Positions 23,948 to 29,053 of a DNA stretch of 37,560 nt are shown here, piece after piece. The stretch's first letter is position 1. Each line of letters starts with the position of its first letter. Location of the stretch: positions 1 to 37,560 of IMG/VR virus record IMGVR_UViG_3300032289_000190, one strand, 5' to 3'. Under the pieces are notes generated by a model that had not been told where the DNA came from, did no database searches, and saw only the letters and a list, made by a program, of their open reading frames with translations. A program made the position numbers and the translations under genes. This stretch comes from a virus.

Positions 23948-24173
23948 TGGTCTTCTCCTGATAGGGACGTACAAACCACAGAGGACAGACAGTGACAGTA
24001 CAATGCTTCACCTCGTCAGTGTCTCCATGACAGCAGTCGTAGCACTTGGCGTTGATGCTTTTGCGTAGGCTAGTCTTGTCTTCCTCCCAGTGTTGGACTG
24101 GTGTCTTATGCTTGTACCCAGCCTTCTTTGCAGCGTTAGCTTTTGCTAGGTTTAAAATCAGTTTCTCTTGCAA
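23940..24173 (-). CDS. Small Cys-rich zinc-binding-like protein
   Basis: 77 residues. There is no ATG in the open frame. The TTG at 24173 is chosen because GGAG lies 6 bases upstream. An upstream TTG at 24185 would overlap that site. After a basic helix (LAKANAAKKAGYKHKTP) come five Cys residues in NAKCYDCCHGD and HCTVTVCPLWFVRPYQ. This layout fits a small zinc-binding protein of the type often encoded before phage primases. Its leader begins with a perfect copy of the palindrome, right before the ribosome site. Function unknown. Confidence 0.7.
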   Translation of the reverse strand: MQEKLILNLAKANAAKKAGYKHKTPVQHWEEDKTSLRKSINAKCYDCCHGDTDEVKHCTVTVCPLWFVRPYQEKTSG

Positions 24174-24186
24174 TTTGAACTCCAAA

Positions 24187-24202
24187 ATAGATAGTTATCT
24201 AT
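24187..24202. repeat. TAGATA-NN-TATCTA palindrome upstream of the Cys-rich gene
   Basis: ATAGATA-GT-TATCTAT: 7-bp perfect arms. On the minus strand it is followed at once by TTTGGAG, the ribosome site of the gene at 23940-24173. A weak promoter-like pair (TTGCAT at 24244-24239, 17 bases, TATATC at 24221-24216) lies upstream, placing the palindrome about where transcription would start. Confidence 0.85.
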
Positions 24203-24257
24203 GGTTAGGTATTCGGATATAAAGGGACAGCACATGAAATGCAAGCCAAGGTGCAAT

Positions 24258-24449
24258 TCAAAAGGCTACATCGCCTAATTGACTGAAGTCATTGACACGC
24301 TTATCTAACTCCTTGCGTTGCTCTAACAGGACAGCCACATCTTTTATGACTTGGTTTGTCCCTAGTAATTCTACATAGTCTGCCACGTCATTGAGACAGA
24401 ACCAGTAGTGTGCTTCTTCTTGAATCTGCTGTTGCTCTTGAGAGTTCAT
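24258..24449 (-). CDS. Small acidic helical early protein
   Basis: 63 residues with AAGGA before the ATG. It reads MNSQEQQQIQEEAHYWFCLN, then DVADYVELLGTNQVIKDVAV and LLEQRKELDKRVND. It is helical and has a possible coiled coil at the C-terminal half. No family recognised. It is the first gene behind the strong promoter at 24516-24544, and it is separated from it by a ~65-base AT-rich leader. Confidence 0.65.
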   Translation of the reverse strand: MNSQEQQQIQEEAHYWFCLNDVADYVELLGTNQVIKDVAVLLEQRKELDKRVNDFSQLGDVAF

Positions 24450-24515
24450 ACTAAAGTATCCTTATTAAGATAATAATAATATTAAAGAACTACTTAATAC
24501 TTAGTACTACATAGT

Positions 24516-24544
24516 ATTGTATCATACCTGTTCTTCGTTGTCAA
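24516..24544 (-). promoter_or_regulatory. Sigma-70 promoter driving the replication genes
   Basis: On the minus strand: TTGACA (24544-24539), 17-base spacer ending in TATGA, TACAAT (24521-24516), with an extended -10 (TG-A-TACAAT). Start of transcription expected near 24509. It overlaps the last codons of the 69-residue gene and lies upstream of the 63-residue gene, the Cys-rich gene, primase-helicase and polymerase. Confidence 0.7.
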
Positions 24545-24731
24545 GATCATAGTTGATACACCCATCATCGACTTCCTCACCGTCATCTAAGTCTGCTCTG
24601 TCGATAGTTAACACATCATCACTAATAGTATAGTAGCAATTGTTACACAAGTCAAGAAACTCTTCAGTCTTTAGGGTCTTTCGAGTAGCTTCGAAGTCAG
24701 TTAGTGCTGCGTTGCAGCTAAGACATCTCAT
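24522..24731 (-). CDS. Small zinc-finger-like acidic protein
   Basis: 69 residues. The two pairs C3-x2-C6 (MRCLSCNA) and C29-x2-C32 (DLCNNCYY) form a likely treble-clef or zinc-ribbon site. The C-terminal half is very acidic (RADLDDGEEVDDGCINYDLD), a DNA-mimic-like composition. Small proteins of this type are frequent in phage early regions, where they may bind host enzymes. No tested function is known to me. A promoter on the same strand overlaps its end. Confidence 0.7.
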   Translation of the reverse strand: MRCLSCNAALTDFEATRKTLKTEEFLDLCNNCYYTISDDVLTIDRADLDDGEEVDDGCINYDLDNEEQV

Positions 24732-24746
24732 TTAGTCACCCACTCT

Positions 24747-24938
24747 TTATTCGTACTTACCATAATATTCCTCACGTTCTTTAAGTGTCTCTAACAATTG
24801 TAGCTTATCTTTCCTGCTCATGTAAAACCAATTCTCTATCTCCATCCTTGATCTGTGACAACCATAGCATAGCTTAGTATCAAAGTCAATCTCGCATACC
24901 TCGATACAAGGTGACTTAATTTCAGGTTCGTTAGTCAC
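24747..24938 (-). CDS. DUF1289 family protein
   Basis: 63 residues. The family signature is complete: C11-I-E-V-C15-E-I-D, then C24-Y-G-C27-H-R-S, followed by ENWFYMSRKDK. DUF1289 proteins are short Cys-rich, probably metal-binding proteins of Proteobacteria that are also carried by phages. GTG start at 24938 overlaps the stop of the upstream small membrane gene (GTGA), with GGAGG 7 bases before it. Role in infection unknown. Confidence 0.85.
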   Translation of the reverse strand: MTNEPEIKSPCIEVCEIDFDTKLCYGCHRSRMEIENWFYMSRKDKLQLLETLKEREEYYGKYE

Positions 24939-25081
24939 TTCATAGCCTCCAGTGTCAAACCCACGTTTCCCACAGCGTAACCTATAAAGGCTATGCCTAG
25001 TCCAGTGTTGCCTTTAGTAAGTAAGTCAACGCTCACCACTGCGTACACAATACCAATTCCTGCGATAAGCCATGCGCTCAT
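24935..25081 (-). CDS. Small two-helix membrane protein
   Basis: A 48-residue frame: MSAWLIAGIGIVYAVVSVDL, then LTKGNTGLGIAFIGYAVGNV and GLTLEAMK. Two hydrophobic helices (3-21 and 27-44) flank a short KGN turn, forming a hairpin in the membrane. The pattern, with GYA-x-GNVGL near the end, is familiar from small phage proteins. It starts in ATGA overlap with the 28-residue peptide gene and ends in GTGA overlap with DUF1289. It could be an early membrane effector or an anti-superinfection protein, but this is unproven. Confidence 0.7.
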   Translation of the reverse strand: MSAWLIAGIGIVYAVVSVDLLTKGNTGLGIAFIGYAVGNVGLTLEAMK

Positions 25082-25164
25082 AGATGACCTGCCGTATAAA
25101 AGATTAGATATATAAACACAATAGGAAATGATAGACCCAAGATAAACTGTATGAGTCTATACAT
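25078..25164 (-). CDS. 28-residue single-span membrane peptide
   Basis: Reads MYRLIQFILGLSFPIVFIYL then IFYTAGHL. It is almost entirely hydrophobic, consistent with a single TM helix. AAGGAA precedes the ATG, it overlaps the end of the previous gene by 8 bases and the start of the next by 4 (ATGA). The continuous overlapping starts support real translation despite its size. Function unknown. Confidence 0.5.
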   Translation of the reverse strand: MYRLIQFILGLSFPIVFIYLIFYTAGHL

Positions 25165-25447
25165 TATTTTCCTTGTCTTTGTTTAACAACTGCCTAGCCT
25201 TGACAAACACAGTTGCTGAGTGTAAGCCAATGATATACTCTAGCTTACCAACAACAGCCCAAGCCTTTGCTTCAATCGCAGTGTCTTGTAGATCAATAAT
25301 CTTGGAGAGGATAAAGACTTCATCATCCTCAGCATTCTTAGCGTTCTCCTCAAGTTCACTGATTCTTGCCTCAAGGTTTTCTACCATCTCCATAGGCACG
25401 CCTTGCTGGTCGGCATCATTCCAATCATCATAATTATATTCTCTCAT
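25157..25447 (-). CDS. Acidic early protein of unknown function
   Basis: 96 residues from the ATG at 25447, which has AAGGAG 7 bases upstream. A longer open frame extends to 25603 but would overlap the next gene on the same strand and has no ribosome site. The protein starts MREYNYDDWNDADQQGVPME, has a coiled coil (MVENLEARISELEENAKNAE), then helices (KAWAVVGKLEYIIGLHSATV). It is acidic and probably oligomeric. No family recognised. Confidence 0.65.
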   Translation of the reverse strand: MREYNYDDWNDADQQGVPMEMVENLEARISELEENAKNAEDDEVFILSKIIDLQDTAIEAKAWAVVGKLEYIIGLHSATVFVKARQLLNKDKENNV

Positions 25448-25475
25448 AGGTTTCTCCTTATGTTTACCTGCGCCG

Positions 25476-25730
25476 CTACGCTGTGCGTACTTGGCTACAA
25501 AGTTGCGCTGTTTCATCACACTCCACCTCTGCCTGTGTTTCAATCCAGACATGAGCGCCGCATGACAGTGGCTTATCAGGACTGTAAACGATTTCCGAAG
25601 CACCGTGTATCTTCACACGATGAGCATACATATTACTCTTATAAGTCTTAACTGTCAAGACAGGGAAGTTGTAACCAGTCTTGCGGTTATGTTTAATAAT
25701 GTGTTGGTTTACATGGATTATAGTTTTCAT
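25476..25730 (-). CDS. Conserved hypothetical early protein
   Basis: 84 residues, in ATGA overlap with the upstream gene and AAGGGATT before it. It reads MKTIIHVNQHIIKHNRKTGY, then PVLTVKTYKSNMYAHRVKIH and IVYSPDKPLSCGAHVWIETQ. This IHVNQH...RKTG..PVLTVKTYKSN...YSPDKPLSCGA-x-VWIET pattern is one I recognise as conserved in many phages, without a known role. Beta-rich and small, it may be a binding protein. Confidence 0.75.
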   Translation of the reverse strand: MKTIIHVNQHIIKHNRKTGYNFPVLTVKTYKSNMYAHRVKIHGASEIVYSPDKPLSCGAHVWIETQAEVECDETAQLCSQVRTA

Positions 25731-26065
25731 ATGAATCCCTTCGCTATAATAAAGAATGCAGGTATGAATGTTACCATCTTTTTAAGGTTTGTCAAGGATA
25801 TTTTAGGGGCAATACTATTACCCTCCCTATCAACGCCTAACACTAGTGCCTTGCCACACAGTGGTTGAGAGTAGCCCTTAATCATAAAGAATTCTGGGTT
25901 GTCTTTATACAGCCCTTCATCATCAACATATAATGTATCTTCCCCGTTAAACCCTACACAGTCAAAGGTCTGACAGTCAATAAGTTTGTAGATATCCTCA
26001 TAGTTTCCTGAGTAGTCTACCTTAGTGATGCTGTGCTCATACGGGTCAATCAAATATGCTTTCAT
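25727..26065 (-). CDS. DUF3846-like early protein
   Basis: 112 residues. The opening MKAYLIDPYEHSITKVDYSG, the YEDIYKLIDCQTFDCVGF segment and DTLYVDDEGLYKDNPEFFMI, ending in QPLCGKALVLGVD, match the general layout of DUF3846-type phage proteins. The last 20 residues are unusually hydrophobic (MVTFIPAFFIIAKGFI) and could reach a membrane. A perfect palindrome copy abuts the GGAG ribosome site. Function unknown. Confidence 0.7.
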   Translation of the reverse strand: MKAYLIDPYEHSITKVDYSGNYEDIYKLIDCQTFDCVGFNGEDTLYVDDEGLYKDNPEFFMIKGYSQPLCGKALVLGVDREGNSIAPKISLTNLKKMVTFIPAFFIIAKGFI

Positions 26066-26079
26066 AGTTCGCCTTCTCC

Positions 26080-26095
26080 TTAGATAATTATCTAA
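26080..26095. repeat. TAGATA-NN-TATCTA palindrome upstream of the DUF3846-like gene
   Basis: TTAGATAATTATCTAA, a perfect 16-base palindrome. On the minus strand it runs straight into GGAGAAGG, the ribosome site of the gene at 25727-26065. It also contains the TAG stop of the gene at 26092-26334. Confidence 0.85.
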
Positions 26096-26334
26096 AACCC
26101 AATACGCTCTAGTTGTTCCTTAAGCTTGATCTGCTGAGGAGTATGCTCGATAGGAAACCACTGGTCAGCAATCTTGACATGAGAGATGTCATGTGAATAG
26201 ACAGACCCCATCTCAGTAAAGTCACCATACACAGTAGCCATGCGAGTGTTGCCCTTCATATTGTCAGCAATCTCTGCCTCCCAGCCATTGGACAGTTTGA
26301 TGCGACTGCCACGCTTTAGGTCATTAGTCTTCAT
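26092..26334 (-). CDS. Conserved hypothetical early protein
   Basis: 80 residues: MKTNDLKRGSRIKLSNGWEA, then ADNMKGNTRMATVYGDFTEM and SVYSHDISHVKIADQW. The DLKRG-x-RI-x-LSNGW-x-A-x-I-x-DN-x-KGNTR-x-A-x-VYG-x-x-T-x-x-GS-x-Y-x-HDI pattern is one I recognise from many phage genomes. It looks like an SH3-like or small beta-barrel fold. ATGA overlap with the upstream 56-residue gene. Function unknown. Confidence 0.75.
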   Translation of the reverse strand: MKTNDLKRGSRIKLSNGWEAEIADNMKGNTRMATVYGDFTEMGSVYSHDISHVKIADQWFPIEHTPQQIKLKEQLERIGF

Positions 26335-26501
26335 ACAGTCTCCCTGATAGAATACAAGTCATCACAACGAATCTTCATAACAGCATCCCGCAGTGAGCGA
26401 TACGCCACGCGAATGTCTACCTCTGAGTGCTCTGTGAAACCACCATTCTCAATCTCTTCGATTAAGTCTTGCATATGATACAGCATATCTTTTGTGTCCA
26501 T
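26331..26501 (-). CDS. Small helical protein
   Basis: A 56-residue frame starting at ATG 26501, 3 bases after the Gp88-like gene, ending in ATGA overlap with the next. It reads MDTKDMLYHMQDLIEEIENG, then GFTEHSEVDIRVAYRSLRDA and VMKIRCDDLYSIRETV. Two or three amphipathic helices. The overlapped end and the absence of a gap on either side support it as a real gene. No family recognised. Confidence 0.65.
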   Translation of the reverse strand: MDTKDMLYHMQDLIEEIENGGFTEHSEVDIRVAYRSLRDAVMKIRCDDLYSIRETV

Positions 26502-26503
26502 GA

Positions 26504-27145
26504 CTATCCCTTTATCTGAATGAGTTTAATAACCTTAGCCTTTGACTTCCCGTGGTACGGATATGCAACCACAGGAGTCATCTTATCCCAACATTGCCTA
26601 CAAGTCAAGCACTTTCCACCTTGTTTATACGCAGGACATACATAAGCCTCAGTCTTATAGTCTCTATCGGGTATGATAGTGCTAGAGTTTAGATAAGTAT
26701 CTAAAATAGACCCGTCAACATCATCGCTAGAAGCTCTGACTGTAACATTAGACAGCCCATGCATAGACCTAAGTATAGCCTGAAACTTAGGAAACTTATA
26801 CATCCTAGTGGGTAACCAGTGCTGACAATTGGGTGTCCTATTCATAACTGCATAGATCTTCTCAGCCAATTGAATATGATACATATCGCCTGAGTCAAAC
26901 CATCTAAAGAATTTCTGCTTAGATAGTGATGAAACCATACGATCTACCCAGTCTGAATTGCGCCAGTCTTGCAAATTGAAAGCCCTAACTGCTTTGACAT
27001 TAGGCATATGATACATACCTTGTCGGGCATAGCACACTTTGCAAGCAGGGACTGCTTCACCCGTGGAATCTTTAGACCCCGGACAAGTGTCCCAAGCCTG
27101 AAGACTCCACGAATAACACCCTAACTTGGATGTTCTTGATAACAT
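26504..27145 (-). CDS. Gp88-like Cys-rich protein
   Basis: 213 residues. The N-terminal part (SKLGCYSWSLQAWDTCPGSK, then VPACKVCYARQGMYHMPNV) and FFRWFDSGDMYHIQLAEKIY match the general pattern of the phage GP88 family, which has C-x-x-C-Y-A and an FR-x-x-x-SGD motif. A second Cys cluster (YVCPAYKQGGKCLTCRQCWD) lies near the end. The Cys arrangement suggests an Fe-S or zinc site. Some relatives have been likened to radical-SAM or tRNA-modification-like folds, but no activity is established to my knowledge. A palindrome copy lies inside the gene. Confidence 0.7.
   Translation of the reverse strand: MLSRTSKLGCYSWSLQAWDTCPGSKDSTGEAVPACKVCYARQGMYHMPNVKAVRAFNLQDWRNSDWVDRMVSSLSKQKFFRWFDSGDMYHIQLAEKIYAVMNRTPNCQHWLPTRMYKFPKFQAILRSMHGLSNVTVRASSDDVDGSILDTYLNSSTIIPDRDYKTEAYVCPAYKQGGKCLTCRQCWDKMTPVVAYPYHGKSKAKVIKLIQIKG
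26688..26705. repeat. TAGATA-NN-TATCTA palindrome inside the Gp88-like gene
   Basis: TTTAGATA-AG-TATCTAAA, 8-bp perfect arms. On the coding strand it encodes I-L-D-T-Y-L-N. Confidence 0.85.
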
Positions 27146-27146
27146 A

Positions 27147-27383
27147 TTAGACAGACTCCGTCTTTAAGTGGATGAGGTGGTCAGCACACACGAAACGCAC
27201 TGACCAATTCTTGACACGAAACACTTGACCATCAGATGCACGCTGAATCTTAGCATAGAATGGGTTAGTAGACAACACCTTACCATTTAACTTGTCACCT
27301 TGACGATACACAGTCAGGAACCTGCCACCACGATTTTTTAACACACGATTGAAACGGATTGAGATGCGGACTAGATGAAACAT
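27147..27383 (-). CDS. Small basic early protein
   Basis: 78 residues from the ATG at 27383, chosen because AAGGAGAG lies 6 bases upstream. A longer frame to 27428 would run through the palindrome. It reads MFHLVRISIRFNRVLKNRGG, then FLTVYRQGDKLNGKVLSTNP and IQRASDGQVFRVKNWSVRFV. It is basic and beta-rich, like a small nucleic-acid-binding barrel, which is inference only. It is controlled by its own promoter (27446-27474) with a palindrome between promoter and ribosome site. Confidence 0.65.
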   Translation of the reverse strand: MFHLVRISIRFNRVLKNRGGRFLTVYRQGDKLNGKVLSTNPFYAKIQRASDGQVFRVKNWSVRFVCADHLIHLKTESV

Positions 27384-27398
27384 TTTTAACTCTCCTTT

Positions 27399-27412
27399 TA
27401 GATAACTATCTA
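27399..27412. repeat. TAGATA-NN-TATCTA palindrome upstream of the 78-residue gene
   Basis: TAGATA-AC-TATCTA. On the minus strand it is followed directly by AAAAGGAGAG, the ribosome site. About 27 bases downstream of the expected start of transcription from the promoter at 27446-27474. Confidence 0.85.
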
Positions 27413-27445
27413 TTGACAAAACACACAATTACTAACCACAACCAC

Positions 27446-27474
27446 ACTGTAACACAACACAACCGATTTGTCAA
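27446..27474 (-). promoter_or_regulatory. Sigma-70-like promoter after the terminator
   Basis: On the minus strand: TTGACA (27474-27469), 17-base spacer, TACAGT (27451-27446). Start expected near 27439. It begins a new transcription unit right behind the terminator at 27479-27512 and feeds the 78-residue gene, the Gp88-like gene and the following small genes. Confidence 0.6.
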
Positions 27475-27478
27475 GCTT

Positions 27479-27512
27479 AAAAAAAGGGAGAGGGATTTCT
27501 CCCTCGCCTCCC
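27479..27512 (-). terminator. Rho-independent terminator after the 167-residue gene
   Basis: On the minus strand, directly after the TAG stop: GAGGGA-GAAA-TCCCTC, a perfect 6-bp GC-rich stem with a GAAA tetraloop and extra outer pairing (GGGA with TCCC), followed by seven T. It closes a one-gene transcription unit. Confidence 0.85.
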
Positions 27513-28015
27513 TAGATTGTTGCGGGTTCCACCTGCTCTTCGACTACTTCGCTGGCGATTACCATCAGGCGCTCGGCTAGATCGAACCGCCCGTGGTGGT
27601 GCAAGTGCTGAGCTATCCGATCCAATTCTGCCGAGATATCGCCCAAGCTTAGCAGGGTTTCTTCTTTTACTGAATCGTCCTGCCCGTCTTCGTCTTCGGG
27701 TTTTTCCTTCTTGTTTAGATCTCTAGCGTACTTCGCCAACAATTGCACCGATTTCGTGGTGTAATCGTAAAGCTTGGTTCGTTTGTCTAATTCCTTCCAA
27801 TTCTTTACAATCGCCTTGACTCTAGACCTGTAATTCTTGGCTTCCTTCTCATCCTCGCCTTGCGAGACTCGGTAATTTAGATAACTATCTAAAAACTGAT
27901 CCATCTGGTCATCCGAAGTGATACTAATGAGACAATCCTTAATCAGTGCCACAGCTTTAGTGCCTGCGCCAGTCTCAATCTTGGCGAGTTCTTTACCGCT
28001 ATTCTCAAAATTCAT
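27512..28015 (-). CDS. Unknown acidic protein in its own transcription unit; candidate regulator
   Basis: 167 residues, GGAGG 7 bases before the ATG. It is mostly helical: SDDQMDQFLDSYLNYRVSQG, then EAKNYRSRVKAIVKNWKELD, a charged linker (KKEKPEDEDGQDDSVKEE) and a C-terminal helix pair with a His patch (IAQHLHHHGRFDLAERLMVI). No known family or clear helix-turn-helix. It is the first gene of the leftward side and has its own promoter, a palindrome at +4 to +19, a second palindrome inside the gene and a strong terminator. That arrangement fits an autoregulated early protein that might bind the palindromes. The regulator role is an inference. Confidence 0.65.
   Translation of the reverse strand: MNFENSGKELAKIETGAGTKAVALIKDCLISITSDDQMDQFLDSYLNYRVSQGEDEKEAKNYRSRVKAIVKNWKELDKRTKLYDYTTKSVQLLAKYARDLNKKEKPEDEDGQDDSVKEETLLSLGDISAELDRIAQHLHHHGRFDLAERLMVIASEVVEEQVEPATI
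27876..27893. repeat. TAGATA-NN-TATCTA palindrome inside the 167-residue gene
   Basis: TTTAGATA-AC-TATCTAAA, 8-bp perfect arms. On the coding strand it encodes F-L-D-S-Y-L-N. Confidence 0.85.
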
Positions 28016-28044
28016 GGTGAATCCTCCGATTAGTTAGTTAATGA

Positions 28045-28060
28045 ATAGATAACTATCTAT
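28045..28060. repeat. TAGATA-NN-TATCTA palindrome at the promoter of the 167-residue gene
   Basis: ATAGATA-AC-TATCTAT, 7-bp perfect arms. It begins 10 bases after the predicted -10 box, so it covers the expected start of transcription region, a classical operator position. Confidence 0.85.
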
Positions 28061-28070
28061 CCATAGGCGT

Positions 28071-28098
28071 AGAATAGCACGAAAACCTGATCTGTCTA
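28071..28098 (-). promoter_or_regulatory. Promoter of the 167-residue gene
   Basis: On the minus strand: TAGACA (28098-28093), 16-base spacer, TATTCT (28076-28071) with TGC before it (extended -10). Start near 28064, adjacent to the palindrome at 28045-28060. Weaker match than the other promoters listed. Confidence 0.5.
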
Positions 28099-28137
28099 CC
28101 TAGGGATAACCCTAATGTATTTTTATACAGTACCCTG

Positions 28138-28276
28138 TGTTGTTTTTTAGAGACACTTTGTAGGGTGCATCATAGTCTCTTTCTATCGCCTGCTCAGCCT
28201 CGATAGTCTCTAACTATTGGCACAGATCTTGCATAGCAAGAAGCATGCCAGCAAAACTGTTGTATTTTAGAGACAC
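28138..28276. repeat. AGAGAC box cluster with 19-base direct repeat
   Basis: TGTTGT-T/A-TTTTAGAGACAC occurs at 28138-28156 and 28258-28276 with one mismatch. The inverted core GTCTCT occurs at 28175-28180 and as GTCTCTAA at 28206-28213. Four boxes in alternating orientation within 140 bases suggest a protein-binding array. Confidence 0.6.
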
Positions 28277-28369
28277 GGGGGAGGGGGTATTTCACATTAT
28301 GGAGTTGCGGAGTACCCTACAGCACACAACAGAAGGCAAAATAGCAATTAAATAGTGGGAAAACTGCCC

Positions 28370-28509
28370 TAAATAGTACAAAATAGAACAGTAAAAAGAC
28401 TATAGAAATCAAATACTTAGGAATTTACAGGACTTTGTAAGTAAAGGAGGTAGAATCTGTACACTATAAAGCTGCTAATCTGTACACTTTAGCTTCTAAA
28501 TAGTACAAA
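28370..28509. repeat. Paired direct repeats before the rightward promoter
   Basis: TAAATAGTACAAA at 28370-28382 and 28497-28509; AATCTGTACACT at 28454-28465 and 28477-28488 (23 bases apart). They lie just upstream of the -35 box of the rightward promoter, where an activator or origin-binding protein could sit. Confidence 0.6.
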
Positions 28510-28513
28510 GTAC

Positions 28514-28542
28514 TTGACTTTTTAGAAAAAGTATGCTATAAT
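28514..28542 (+). promoter_or_regulatory. Rightward promoter P1 for packaging genes
   Basis: TTGACT (28514-28519), 17-base spacer, TATAAT (28537-28542) with TG-C before it. It shares AAGTACTTGAC at the -35 and AAAAGTATG-N-TATAATAAAT at the -10 with the promoter at 33256-33284, so the two should be controlled alike. Confidence 0.8.
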
Positions 28543-28560
28543 AAATGTATTAAGAACAAA

Positions 28561-28621
28561 CTATGTAGAAACTAAATACAATAATCATAATAATAATTCT
28601 TAATAATTTAAAACTACATAG
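28561..28621 (+). promoter_or_regulatory. Possible long-range stem in the P1 leader
   Basis: CTATGTAG (28561-28568) and CTACATAG (28614-28621) are perfect inverted repeats with an AT-rich 45-base loop. The second arm ends 5 bases before the AAGGAG of the small terminase gene, so folding could affect its translation. It also contains a TAGATA half-site. Confidence 0.4.
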
Positions 28622-28642
28622 ATAATAAGGAGAAACACAAAA

Positions 28643-29053
28643 GTGTCCTTAGAAACTCAAGGTGTTACCCTGTCTCCCCCTAAAAAAAGAGGCAGACCCA
28701 GAAAAGCTGATGTCGAATCCAAGAAAAAGCGAGGCGTGGTAGGACGTCCTCCCGGCGAAGCAGCAAGAATAAAAGAATTTTATGCAAGACTTCTGTCCAC
28801 CAGCGGAGAAAAGGTCATAGAGACTGTGCTCCGCAAGGCTATGGACGATGATGACAAAGATCAGGTGGCTTGTCTTAAGATGTGTATCGATAGGTTACTG
28901 CCTATTAGTCATTTTGAAAAGCAGGGACAGGGCAGGTCTAACGCAATACAGGTACAGATTGTTACCACAGGTACTCCTCAGATAGCTGCAAGAGAAACTG
29001 AAGAGATAGGATACGAAGTTATAGACGTAGAGGACTCTGGTGGCAAATCTTAG
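28643..29053 (+). CDS. Putative terminase small subunit
   Basis: 136 residues, GTG start with AAGGAG 10 bases upstream. The N-terminus carries two AT-hook-like motifs (KKRGRPRKA and VGRPPGEAA) suited to minor-groove DNA binding. The central helices (IKEFYARLLSTSGEKVIETV, KDQVACLKMCIDRLLP) resemble small terminase oligomerisation cores. It lies directly before the large terminase with a 14-base overlap, the usual order. It would select phage DNA for packaging. The call rests mainly on position and DNA-binding motifs. Confidence 0.75.
   Translation: MSLETQGVTLSPPKKRGRPRKADVESKKKRGVVGRPPGEAARIKEFYARLLSTSGEKVIETVLRKAMDDDDKDQVACLKMCIDRLLPISHFEKQGQGRSNAIQVQIVTTGTPQIAARETEEIGYEVIDVEDSGGKS

Larger units (their letters stand above)
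28016..28642. other. Divergent intergenic control region, possible origin
   Basis: 627 bases without a supported gene, between the leftward early block and the rightward packaging block. It holds the leftward promoter and palindrome (28045-28098), an inverted repeat TAGGG-ATAA-CCCTA (28101-28114), four AGAGAC/GTCTCT boxes (28138-28276), repeats of AGTACCCT (28129 and near 28312), AATCTGTACACT (twice) and TAAATAGTACAAA (twice), a long AT-rich stretch (28320-28640), and the rightward promoter at 28514-28542. Iterated boxes next to AT-rich DNA between divergent operons are typical for phage origins and switch regions. No DnaA box is present. Confidence 0.6.

Noticed and set aside
28101-28114. 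TAGGGATAAC resembling part of a homing endonuclease (I-SceI) site
   Set aside because: Only 10 bases match; the 18-base site is not present, and no homing endonuclease gene was seen.
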